Below, piece after piece: positions 25,903 through 35,482 of a DNA stretch of 64,000 nucleotides. The DNA lies in the NCBI GenBank assembly GCA_028554645.1, contig JAQOOI010000021.1, forward strand, positions 186,001 to 250,000. Direction: 5' to 3'. The notes under the pieces are model-generated. The model was not told the DNA's origin, made no database searches, and worked only from the letters and a program-made list of their open reading frames with translations. The DNA is from Omphalotus guepiniiformis. Taxonomy: Eukaryota; Basidiomycota; Agaricomycetes; Agaricales; Omphalotaceae. Numbering within the stretch: position 1 is the first letter of the stretch; every line of letters starts with the position of its first letter. The position numbers and the translations under genes were made by a program.

Positions 25903-25970
25903 ACAGCTCCGAGTGCTGGGGGTGCTTCGTGTACACGCGAAGGTCTTGGGTTCGATCCCCACGTTGGCCA

Positions 25971-26340
25971 GTCTCTTTTGCTTTTGTCTTTGTCTTTTGT
26001 CTTTTGGTTTTGTAGTTCTCGTAGTTTTATTTACACTACGTACAGCCTGAATCTTCTTCATTCAACTACGCAGCACGCGTGCTTCAGATTTCGTACCCCT
26101 GCTCAAACAAAGGTCACGATGAGATATTGCTCAGGAATCCGGGGGTCTCTGCTTAGACGTTGTTTTGGAAGAGATGTAGGTAGGATGCTAGTGCGGAACG
26201 GTCAGCTTCTGGTACACTTGAAGGGTAGCGCAGCGTGAGAGGGAACAGCCTGAGGCCTGAGACTCAGAGGAACTGAGAGAATCGAAAGCTTTGACAACCC
26301 CCGCAGCGAAATGCAAGATGGGGTGGGTGGCTTGGAGTTT
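25971..26340 (+). repeat. Duplicated 3' flank of the tRNA-Ile locus, copy A
   Basis: Downstream of the tRNA-Ile 3' half, blocks such as TTTGTCTTTTG, AGCCTGAATCTTCT, GGATGCTAGTGCGGAA, GGTAGCGCAGCGTGAGAG and ATGGGGTGGGTGG match, in the same order relative to the tRNA, the downstream flank of the intact tRNA-Ile (47350-47609 on the opposite strand). The 5' flank is also similar (AACGAGGxACTTGT, CCATTCG). This is a locus-level duplication, not just two tRNA genes. Confidence 0.7.
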
Positions 26341-27089
26341 TAGAACCTTACGGGATATGGATTCTTCAGTACATATCAGCCAAGCAAGACGAAGCACAAA
26401 GCATAGGTCGGAACAAAAGCTTGAGAATATGAGATATGTATCTGAAAGAAGTGAACCAAGTATTCAGTATTTTGGGTAGTTATTACCATAATTGAAGAGA
26501 GTAGACTACGCCCCTGGGGGCCTGAACGTGGAACAGTTCAGTTTGAGTCTACATAGACTTATCAAGCCACATTGATGTCTCGGTAGGAGTCTGGGCCAAA
26601 AAACGGATGAAGCGCGAGTGCACAATCGCCGCCCGTTGCAGTTCAAAAGTTAAAATGATTCAACATAGATCCCGTATTCAAATAACCACATCTACATATC
26701 TCCCATCTAACCCTTCCTAAACCTTCCTCCCCTGCCCCTGGCGCCTCCCGCTCAACAACCTCCCTATCAACCTCACACTCATACTCATACTTCTCGCTAC
26801 GTAAAGCAATCGCGCTACATACTTATTGTCAACCAGCCTGACTGGAGCCTACGAACGAACCAATAGATCAATCAGCGCTAAGACCGAAGGAATGTATATT
26901 GACAAAAAAGGACTGACTGAAAGTTACGGCCAGCTGGGTATAGTATACCCACACCCTAGGGGCGAAAACAGTGACACCGACGAACCAAACTTCATCGGTG
27001 AAGTAAAAAGCGAGAAAGGCCGAGTGGAAAAGTGGTTGCACTGAGACCAGGCTCTGGCAGGATGGGTATTGGGGATTATGGCTTGATCA
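26341..27089. other. Intergenic region
   Basis: No supported gene. A pyrimidine-rich stretch at about 26700-26800 is the only compositional feature. Confidence 0.35.
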
Positions 27090-28400
27090 TGAGCGAAGGA
27101 GAAATTCACTTTGTATCCCACAACACAACAGGAAGAAGCGAGTAAACGGCGAAAGCCGCCTAAGATCCCAAATTACTGTCCGCGACCACCATGTCACCGC
27201 GTCCACACAACAATCCAATCCTAAGTAACTCAGGCCCGCACTGACTGATTGGCACATCGGCGGCGGTTTGACAGTTAGGGATGGATGACCGATATTTGTT
27301 GTGTCCCAGAACCCGGTATTAACCACCCCTCCTCAACTCTCCTTCATGTTTCCTGCTCCTGCTCCTGCACCCACCTAATCTCTCCACCCCCACCCACCAC
27401 AGCCCCTCGTATATGCGTCTCCCTCTTTCAAGTTATCCCATCCCTGCATGACCACTTCCTCACTCCCCCTCCGAGTCACAAGTTTATACCTTCCTTCCCG
27501 GCTTCTCGCCAAAAGGAAACTTCGGCCCAGAGCAACCGAGCAACCAGTACGCCCGGCGGTACCCAGCGTAAACCGCCTACGGGCAACGCAACGTGCGGCC
27601 ATATGGTATGTGGGGTGTACGGGACGATTTTTTCTTTCGAGAGCGGAGGTACACCTCATGAGAGGGCGCGAGTTGAACGAGGGGAGGTTGGAGAAAGGTG
27701 AAGGTGAAGAGAAGGAGGGGAGGAGAAGGGGTTGGAACCCGCTTTTGTGGTGCCAGGTCGGATGAGACCGAAGTTTACTATAGCTATAGCATGCGCGGAT
27801 ACGATGCAGGTGTACCGGTAGTTTCACCAGAGTGGACTCAGCCCAGTGGCCGAGTAAGTACGATGTAGACTGTAAACTATGGGACCAGCGACAGTGATGA
27901 GAGCTCTAAGGAACCCCAGAGACCCGAGGAGGGCCAGGACGATGTATGTATGTAGCGAGCGAAGATCACTGTAAAAATCGCTAAGCTAACACACCTTCGA
28001 AAAAACGATAAAAAAATCAAGACAAACGACGAACCCTCGTGCTCTCATGAATCGTCCCAACATCCTGCAACCCAACCCAGCTGATATTTCGTTTGAATCT
28101 CAAACCTCATCACATGTACAGCAGCATCACAGCTCCGAAATCTTCGATTCTCGATTCTCGAAGCTGGCGAAAGAATATCCCACCCTCGACTACAAAGAGC
28201 TGAGAAGCCCTCTCGAGTCCGTCGCATCGCATTACGAACTAGCCACAACTAGCTATAATTCTCCATCGACGTAGCCTGCATCATAAGTATGTAGCACCAA
28301 GCAATAAAACAGACAAGGTTGAGGTCGAGGCATTCTGAGAAAATGAAAGAAGGGGTCAAAGGCAGGTCAAAGACAGGTCGAAGGTCGAGGTTAACCGGAA
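27090..28400 (+). repeat. Dispersed duplicated segment, arm A
   Basis: By-eye alignment shows collinear similarity to the reverse complement of 50110-51990. Matching blocks in order: CTTTGTATCCCACAA, ATCCCAAATTACTGTC, TGGCACATCGGCG, CCCGGTATTAACCAC, CATGACCACTTCCTC, GAGCGGAGGTACAC, CGACAGTGATGAGA, GGAACCC(C)AGAGACC, ATGTAGCGA, CCTGCAACCCA, CTGGCGAAAGAATA, CCACCCTCGACTACAAAGAG and AACTAGCCACAACTA. Similarity is broken by indels. No intact ORF runs through this arm. The nature of the ancestral sequence (gene or transposable element) is not clear. Confidence 0.75.
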
Positions 28401-28603
28401 CCGTGAGTACCCTTTTTTCCTGCCGGCTTACGAGACGCGGATGTTAATATCCTCCACCACACCTGACATCATGTTCATAAATCTGAGACACCCGGAGGAA
28501 CTGTGGGTCAGAGGTCAGAGTATCTACTGCGTTCTTAATTATTGAGCTTTTCAGCTCAGATGAACATAAAACCCAACCAAACCATAACTAGGAAGTACCG
28601 AAT

Positions 28604-28703
28604 TCCGTTACAGGGAATCGAACCCTGGGCTATCGCGCACCCATTTAACCACTGGGGCTAACATCATGAGAGGCGATAATGTTAGCCACTACACCATAAC
28701 GGA
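28604..28703 (-). tRNA. tRNA-Glu(CTC), intact, with intron
   Basis: On the minus strand the gene begins TCCGTTATGGTGTAGTGG and ends GGGTTCGATTCCC then TGTAACGGA. The acceptor stem TCCGTTA/TAACGGA is perfect. The anticodon loop CTCTCA carries anticodon CTC. An intron of about 29 nt interrupts the loop 3' of position 37 before CGCGATAG. A- and B-box promoters are internal. Confidence 0.92.
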
Positions 28704-28964
28704 TGGGTTAAATGGGTTAGATATGTACACTACGTTGAGGTTTGAGTAGCTGTAGCACCTTACGAGCACCAACCTCATCACCTCACTCGTACACGATAGA
28801 CCATGGCGATACCGGTACCCCTCCTTCGAACTCCCGAATCTCCTTTGCAAAGCAGTCTCATCTATTCAATTTCCCATAGTCTAGTTTCTTCCAAGCGTAC
28901 GTATACCACTCCAACCAACGCTTCTACACTTACCTTTCACAACCACCAACCACACCTCTCATCA

Positions 28965-30563
28965 TCAAAAAACCGGCTCCCACCCTCTCAACCTCTCACA
29001 AACCTCCACAACCTTCTCATCATCAACATTCGCAACCGAAAACCTAATCCACTCATCGACATCCCCTTGTCCTTGCGCTTCCCAACTCGCACCAGCGCTA
29101 TCCTCCCCGCTCGCACTCGGTCTAAAAAAACTCGCGGGTAACGCAAGAACCCCACACTCCCTAACCAACTTCCTACAAACACTCTCCGAACCTCCAACCC
29201 CAGGTTTATTCCCAAACGGATGCCTCACATACGCAAAGTATCCCCCTTCCCCCCCAGATTCCGATCCCGTACCAACAACCCACCCCCCCCGGAACCCCCT
29301 CCTAAACACCACATGTCTCCTCCTCAGAACCTCCCTCGTCTCCCGAATGTCCCCCCTGAGTGACCCTAACAACCCGGGAGTGACGGTACCGAGAGCCAAC
29401 TGGGGTACGCGCGGGGCGCAAATTTGTAACGTATCAAGGATTGTTTTTAGATGTGGGAGGAGGTGGGGTGAGGATGTTAGGAGGCCTAGACGGTGGGAGG
29501 GGATACGGTAGGATTTTGAGAATGAGTAGAGGGATATTAGGGTTTGGCGCCATGGGGGTTGGGTGGGGGAGGAAGGAGGGGTGAAGAGGGTATGTGGGGG
29601 GTTTGGAGAGGTTATGAAATCTCGGTATGTTTCGTCGATTATTAGGGCTATGTTGTGTGAGTTGGCTAGGGAGAAGAAGGAGGATATTAGGGAGGGGGGG
29701 TAGGTTGCTCCTGTCTGCAAAAGAATGGTTGTTTGTTGGTGTCAGATGTGAGAGGATGGTGAATAGTACATGGAGGTCTTACGGGATTATTGGGCGTTAC
29801 TAGAGCGATAGCTCGTGTTTTTGGTGTGATGAGTGATTTACATCTCTCGATAGACGGTAAGAATCCTTCGGTCGAGAATGTTTCTAGTTGGACTGTTTTG
29901 ATACCTAACAAACTCAGTGTCATCCTATCCAAATCCAAACACGCTATCGATCAGTTGATCTGTTGCATACATCCAGAATCCGTCCAGAGACATACTGATG
30001 ATTAAAATACCTACCAAAACACCAACCAACAATCAGTCCACCCAAAGTAAATCTCAAACCTCAAACAAGTAAACCACATACCAAGGAACCGGCAGCACAA
30101 CCTCATCCCCAACCCCCGCAACACACATAACAGCCGCCACAAAAGCCAAATTACATCCAGAAGTAACCACCAAATCATCCTTCCCAATATCCGCATCATC
30201 ACCATAAACACTCTTCATCTCATCTACTAAAGCCTCTCTCAACCCGACTTCACCTTCGACAGGACAATACCCGAAAGCATCAGGGAGTAAAGCAGCTTTT
30301 CCCAAGGCATTTTGGAGGAGAGGGTGAGGTGGGGTGCTTGGTACGCCTTGGGACATGTCGATTAAAGGTCGGGAGGGGGTGGGGGTGTATTCTGAGGCCC
30401 ATTTTTGTGCGGATGGGATTCTAGGTGAGGGTGCGGGAGGGTGAGTTAGGGAGGGTAGGGAGGATGGGGGTCGATAGGTGGGTGGGGGTACGTACGGTGG
30501 TGAGATTGTGTTTAGAACACCATTTGATAATCTAAAATTGAGCCCTGGCGCTGAGGATGTCAT
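28965..30563 (-). CDS. Class I/II PLP-dependent aminotransferase
   Basis: ATG at 30561-30563. Exon 1 reads DMSQGVPSTPPHPLLQNAL, then FGYCPVEGEVGLREAL, LVVTSGCNLAF and VVLPVPW. Two short introns (about 30070-30000 and 30000-29927) restore WYFNHQMTLSLLGIK, the usual PWYFNHxM segment. Exon 3 has LVTPNNP, joined through an intron to TGATYPPSLISS. The PLP lysine is in SLYSFSKSYRIPSHRLGLL, with the phosphate-binding Arg downstream. The C-terminal domain ends ERLRGWEPVF* at 28965. Length is about 470 residues. The fold places it in the aspartate-aminotransferase superfamily; the amino donor is not evident. The 3' half is strikingly rich in G on the minus strand (long C tracts on plus), unlike exon 1. 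Confidence 0.9.
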
Positions 30564-31671
30564 GATGGTCCGACGAAGGTGATGGTTATCTTTGGTGAGT
30601 GTTTGGTTTGAACGTTGATGACAAATTGAAAGAGTCCGGAATTTGAAGCCGGAGCTGCCCGGACACTACGTGTACGTTCCAGTTCATGCGACGAGAAAAC
30701 GACTCGGGCGATGTGCTCACCTTCATGGAGGGTAGTTTTGCAATTGTCGTGAACATTGGCTGCGTTTGTGGTCCGATGAGAAGCAGGTGGGAAGGGAAGA
30801 TGATCACGTAAATGTCAGCAGTCAACGACTCCCACATGCTCAGCGAGTGATTTTCGATGCTCGATGTTCTCTTGTTTTCCTCGTTTTCGACGGGTCGTGG
30901 GAGGTCGTGGGTGCAGATGAAAAGTCAATTGACGCGTGGAGAGGGGATGTTGGTGGAAATTCACAACTGTGCGTGCGCGTGCGCGTGAGTCCCAATCTCC
31001 TCTAAAATAAAAATAATTCTTACAGTACGCCTAATCCGAGTCAGTAATCCTCGATGTTTTTGCAATTGGCCCGTTCGCTGTTCTCCATCTCCACCTCTTG
31101 TCTACACAACTCCTACATAGTCTACACTACCTTGATCTCGCCCCACCTCGCCCAAAACCCTCAAACCCTCAAATGAAATTACAAAATGACCACCACTTGG
31201 CACTTGTCAAACCTCAGCGCAGCCTCGCGTCCCGGCTGCTCCCGCCCGGGACCCGCCAGCCTCAGCCAGGGACCCCGCCCTAAACCGACCCGTGGGGACT
31301 CGAAGGCGCTGCGCAGTGCGCATTGCCCCCGCAATGCGAAATCAGTGATCACTACCCAAATACCAAATTACATGTAAGTTGTAAGTACCTGAAAGATTCC
31401 CTGGGGGCCTGGATGACCTACGCGTGATGACAATAGGGTAACGGAATGTCGGTATAATATTGAGCATTTCGTATAAATCCGGAGGGGAGGAGGAAAAAAG
31501 AGTTCGAGTTCGGGGTCGTTTTTTCTTTGCTTTTTCTTTGCTTTTGCTTTCTGCGATACATACTAGGCGATACTTCACGATAATCAAAAGGACTTGGGCG
31601 TCCCCATACGGTCCCTGAAACTATACGCGTACGCGTCAGGATTTGGATTTACTGGAGTCACTCGAGTCTCG
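30564..31671. other. Intergenic region with a GC-rich hairpin island
   Basis: Lies between divergently oriented genes. A GC-rich block at about 31200-31340 contains short inverted repeats, for example GCGCATTGC-CCCC-GCAATGCG near 31318-31339. A (GTGCGC)-like run is near 30970. No gene is supported. Confidence 0.45.
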
Positions 31672-33790
31672 ATGTTATTAGGTACGTAAGCTGTTCATAT
31701 GTTATCATCCAACTAAATAACCCTCGACTTACATACATATCTTCATACTTTCATTGTCAAGTTTCAGAATCAGATCTCGCCGTTAGTCTTGGCAATGGTG
31801 CAGTCCTCGTCCTAGCCCAACCGCAACCACGAGAAACCGAAATTACAAGCTTTTATGGATACATCCCAACGAAATGGATATGTATATTATCCTTGGTTCT
31901 TTTCTCACTGAGTTCTTGTACGTCCCTCGCGTTTCGTTTGGTTTTGGGTGTTCTCCCGCGATCCGAGTCGTCTCACGTTTTTCTTCGTTCGGTTTTCTAC
32001 CCGGTGCCCCCCTTCTCACCCTTCTCACACTACGTATCGCACTCGCTCACCTTGCGTCTCCCCCTCTCGGCCGATCGGCCTCTCGGACCCCCACGGTAGT
32101 AATCCACCTAACACAAGCAATAACCCACCGAACATGGTGGTTAATCCCAACAGCTTGTTTTTGTGGTATACTAGAGATTGTGGGATGGAGTGCGAGGTTG
32201 TGGTCGAGTTTTGAGCCTGGGTTGGCTGAGCCTTATGAGATGCAGTGAGTGGCGTTTTTGCTGATTTCCTCCTCCACTACACTACTTTCCCTTTCCTTTC
32301 CTTCCGTTTCCCTCGTGCTTCCCTTCGCTTCGTGCGGTGGTTCCCTTCCCACCTTCCTTTCCTTTCCTTTCCTTTCTCTCGTGGTTCCCACCTTCCCACG
32401 TACTCGATGAACTTGTCGCTGATTCCACGATACACAGGATAACATGTACTATTATCGCGCCAACGCCACTTATTGCTGCTAATTTCGTTGTACTTGGTCG
32501 TGTTATTGAGCTTTTGGGGGAGGGGTATAGTAGGGTTGGTTCGAGGATGTGTATGTATTTTCTTTTGCCTCCTCCTCCTCCTTGAGTTCCGAGTTCCGAG
32601 TTCCGAGTTTCTTTGTTTACGAGCGTATGATCTGAATATGGATACGGATATGATACTCACGCGCGTTTGGTACAGATTCGATTATATTCGTGACTTGCGT
32701 AAGCGTTTTTATTGCCTACTCACCCGTGTTTCAAGGATGGTTGATTAAAGGGTGTGTGTGTAGGATATTATCTCGCTTGTTATACAAGGCGTTGGAGGTG
32801 GATTGGCTGCTACTGCTGTTCAGTTTGATAAGAGTCCTGTCAAGGTATGTTGTGTTGTCTACCCTTTGTCGAAGTATGAACGTTGAACGTTGAACGCTGA
32901 TTTACCTTACTTACTTACTTGTATGAAGGGCGGAAGGATAATGTTAGGCGGGATTGCGTTTCAACTAGGTGAGCCTCTCCCTCCCCTTCTCCCTCCTTCC
33001 CTTTTTCTCCCTCCGTTATCACATCACGTCAACCACTCATCCACATCCTCCCACAAGCCGTGATTACAGTCTACATAACCTGCGGCACAGAGTTTTTCAT
33101 ACGATATTTCCACGATGCACCGGTCCAGGGCTCCTCCTCCCGTACCTCGTACTCGTACTCGACAAACGGCGTCAAGGACGGAGACTCCGAGGGTACGAGG
33201 AGTCCCGGGAGTCCCGGGAGTGGTATCACTACTAGGAGGAGGAGAGGTAGAGGAGTGTTTAGTAAACGAATCAAGGTACAGGTGGGGGGGTTGGTGATTA
33301 TGGGTGTTTGTTTGTGGATTCGGTGAGTTTGGGTTTGGGTTGTGGGTTTGGGTTTGAGGAGTTGAAGTTGACTTGGGTGACGCGATGTGAATAGGTCTGT
33401 GTATAGGACTATCGAACTTGCTAATGGATGGACTGGGAGGATTATTAGTACGCAGGTTTATTTTAGTGAGTTTTCGAGTTTCGAGTTATGCTTTCACCTC
33501 CCCTCGTTTTTGAACCCCCTCCCTCGCCTCGTTCTTGACTCTCGGTGTGTTACTAACTTACTAACTAACGAACTTTGAATCATGCTTGGTTGGGTGGTTG
33601 TGTAGATGTACTCGATGGAGCGATGGTTGTTGTTGCGTTGTTTGTTTTGAATTTTGCGAGTCCTGGGTATTTGATTCGTGACGATGGGGGACCTGGGGTT
33701 GGGGGTGGGGGTGTTGATGGTGATGATGGGGTAGGGGGCACTGGGGTAGGGGGTGGGGTAGGGGGTGAGAGGAAGGGGTTGGAAGGATGA
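31672..33790 (+). CDS. RTA1-like membrane protein (lipid-translocating exporter family)
   Basis: The best start is ATG at 31672 in a mini-exon (MLL-E) joined to SDLAVSLGNGAVLVLA. Spliced exons then read FYGYIPTKWICILSLVLFSLS, ITHRTWWLIPTACFCGILEI, VGWSARLWSS, TCTIIAPTPLIAANFVVLGR, FVTCDIISLVIQGVGGGLAA, GGRIMLGGIAFQLAVITVYI, VGGLVIMGVCLWIRSVYRTI-ELANGWTG and VLDGAMVVVALFVLNFASPG, ending at 33790. The motifs APTPLIAAxFxxLGR, QGVGGG, GxRIMxGGIxFQ and RSVYRxxEL are those of the RTA1 family (seven TM), linked to sterol/lipid stress and toxicant resistance. Several introns are unusually long and pyrimidine-rich, notably 32249-32440. The C-terminal tail is a low-complexity Gly-rich stretch. The start exon is the least certain part. 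Confidence 0.83.
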
Positions 33791-34907
33791 TTGTGAGTGA
33801 GTAGGGCGGGTCATGAGTAGGGAGGGAGGGAGGGTCAAGGTTGATGAGCTGGGATGAGTTTTGATGATAGGCATATGTGATATGATATAATGTGGGTTTT
33901 GGATGTACACGACTTTGATGTATCGAATGAATTTTGTGGTGATTGAGTTTGTTTTGTTAGGGTCTGGTTGGATTCTTTCTACTTCATACTTCAAGGTACA
34001 TATGTAGTCAGTAGCTAGATGAATATCATACTCATGGTCTCGGATAGGAGTGCGATTTGTCAAAAGTATGGCTCCCCGAGGTAGGGTATTAGTATGTTAT
34101 GTTATGTATGGTATGTATGTATGGTATGTATGTAAACTATCATGTTGATTCAACGTGAAAGTCTACTTACTTGACGAAGATACGCTCAGTAAGCGCTGAA
34201 TGGTACTCGTAGTGCGGCATAGTATGGCTCGCCGGGAAGGAATTGGATGAGTATGTAGCTCAGGGCGCTGCTTTAGTTTATCCTTGCTTTCGGACCGGAA
34301 AAAAAAAGTTGAAGCTCTACTTGCTGTAGGTGCCAAATAGGTACGCTGAATCATTTAAGCCTAGTCGTAACGACAATGACTCTGTATTCAGATGAAGGAG
34401 GGAGGTATGTACGTACTGTGGCGGCAATGTATAGTATCATAGTGCTGGCTTTTGACTTACTAGTATATGTCATGATCAAATGACTAGAGTTGATTGGTTG
34501 TGAATCGTTTCAGTTGTGGTCAATGACTGTTTATTTGCTTCTTTATTCACTGGATTCGTGGCTGTAGGCAGACTGTAGGTAGGTAGCTCATTCGAAAGGG
34601 CGGCCCCAGGTAGCTCAGAGAGCACTTTCGCTTCGTACCTCCTGAAGCTCTACTTACTCTAAGTGAATAGGCACGTTGAATCGCTAGATGTTAGTCCTAG
34701 TATAAATGAGGGGTCATGTGCAATGTATGATAGTGCTGGCTTTTGACTTACTAGTAAACGTCAAATGACTAGAGTTGATTGCTTGTGAAACGTTTCACTT
34801 GACTATGTACATCTTGCTTCTATAGATACTGTCGGTAGGTACGCTGAAACACCGAGTATTCTAATTGTAAGTACAAGCCTGGACTCGGGTTAAGTATGTT
34901 GTACATA
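33791..34907. repeat. Intergenic region with a diverged tandem duplication
   Basis: The block around AAGCTCTACTT...GGCACGTTGAATCG at 34308-34365 is repeated near 34643-34695. The block GTGCTGGCTTTTGACTTACTAG is repeated at about 34441 and 34732, in each case followed by AAATGACTAGAGTTGATTG. A further AAATGACTAGAGTT sits beyond the foldback element, near 35507. A (GTAT)n-like stretch is at 34092-34136. No gene is visible. Confidence 0.6.
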
Positions 34908-35479
34908 CACTACAAGGAGGGCAATATTTCACGTAAGCGAAATTACTTGCCATTTGCTTTGAAATACTATCTATTTAGATTTGTACATTTTCAAAGAAAT
35001 TTAAGAAGTTTTTCGCACGTAAAAGTTGTGGCCTTTTGAGGTAATTTTCAGTGACAATTTGGGGAGTTTCGCACGTGACAAAGTGGGTGCAAAATACATG
35101 GCAACTTTGCCGTTTTCTCCCGTGAAATTTATTGAAAATGTCGGCCGGGAAACTAAATGGGCAATCAATGGGCAATCAACGGTAGTCTGGGTTGCCCGTT
35201 GATTGCCCAGTGATTGCCCGGGAGCTGCCCGGTGATTGCCCGGTGATTGCCCATTTAGTTTCCCGGCCGACATTCTTAATAAATGTCACAGGAAAGAAAT
35301 GATGGTTTGCCGCCGGCAAACCTCAAGTATGGCGACTAGAATTGATCACACAAAACCCTTCATTTCACACGCAACAAAGCTTTATTTGTACAAGTCAAAT
35401 GTAAAGATCCAAACAAATATTATTTCTAAGCAAGTAGCGGCAAGTTTCCCATGCGGGAAATGTTGCCCTGTTTGTAGTG
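34908..35479. mobile_element. CACTA-type foldback element (non-autonomous, 572 bp)
   Basis: The two ends are inverted repeats beginning CACTACAA, followed by AGGGCAAyATTTC about 10 bp inside. The similarity extends inward in diverged form. A central inverted repeat, nearly perfect over TGTCGGCCGGGAAACTAAAT and GGGCAATCA, spans about 35136-35275. The element is flanked by ATA on both sides (34905-34907 and 35480-35482), a 3-bp target-site duplication as expected for CACTA (EnSpm) transposons. There is no transposase ORF, so it would need an autonomous partner. Confidence 0.8.
35136..35275. repeat. Central inverted repeat with TGATTGCCC short repeats
   Basis: The arms around TCGGCCGGGAAACTAAATGG face each other. 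The loop consists of several TGATTGCCC(G/A)G-like units. It would form a strong hairpin in single-stranded DNA or RNA. Confidence 0.85.
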
Positions 35480-35482
35480 ATA

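Larger units (their letters stand above)
24040..25911 (-). mobile_element. 5'-truncated LINE (non-LTR retrotransposon), copy 2, inside tRNA-Ile
   Basis: On the minus strand the element runs from about 25911 to 24040 and ends in a (TATC)n tail (GATA repeats at 24040-24059 on plus). It contains a 541-codon ORF with reverse transcriptase motifs, a 3' UTR of about 240 nt, and a conserved 3' terminus shared with copy 1. It starts in the middle of the RT domain, so it is 5'-truncated. The terminal 14-mer GATACACAGCTCCG (plus strand) appears at both ends, at 24056-24069 and 25898-25911. Confidence 0.87.
23980..25970 (+). pseudogene. tRNA-Ile(AAT) gene split by a LINE inserted in its intron
   Basis: The 5' half (GGCCGACTAGCTCAGTTGG...) runs from 23980 through the anticodon AAT at 24014-24016 into intron sequence. 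The 3' half, with CGCGAAGG, GGGTTCGATCCCC and ACGTTGGCCA, is at about 25935-25970. The two mature halves match the intact tRNA-Ile at 47610-47738. About 1.9 kb of LINE DNA lies between them, inside the position of the tRNA intron just 3' of the anticodon. Splicing of an intron this long and transcribed by Pol III is unlikely, so it is probably non-functional. Confidence 0.88.

Noticed and set aside
35136..35275. Repeat array resembling a CRISPR
   Set aside because: The short repeats form an inverted palindrome inside a CACTA-like element in a eukaryotic genome; there are no regular spacers.
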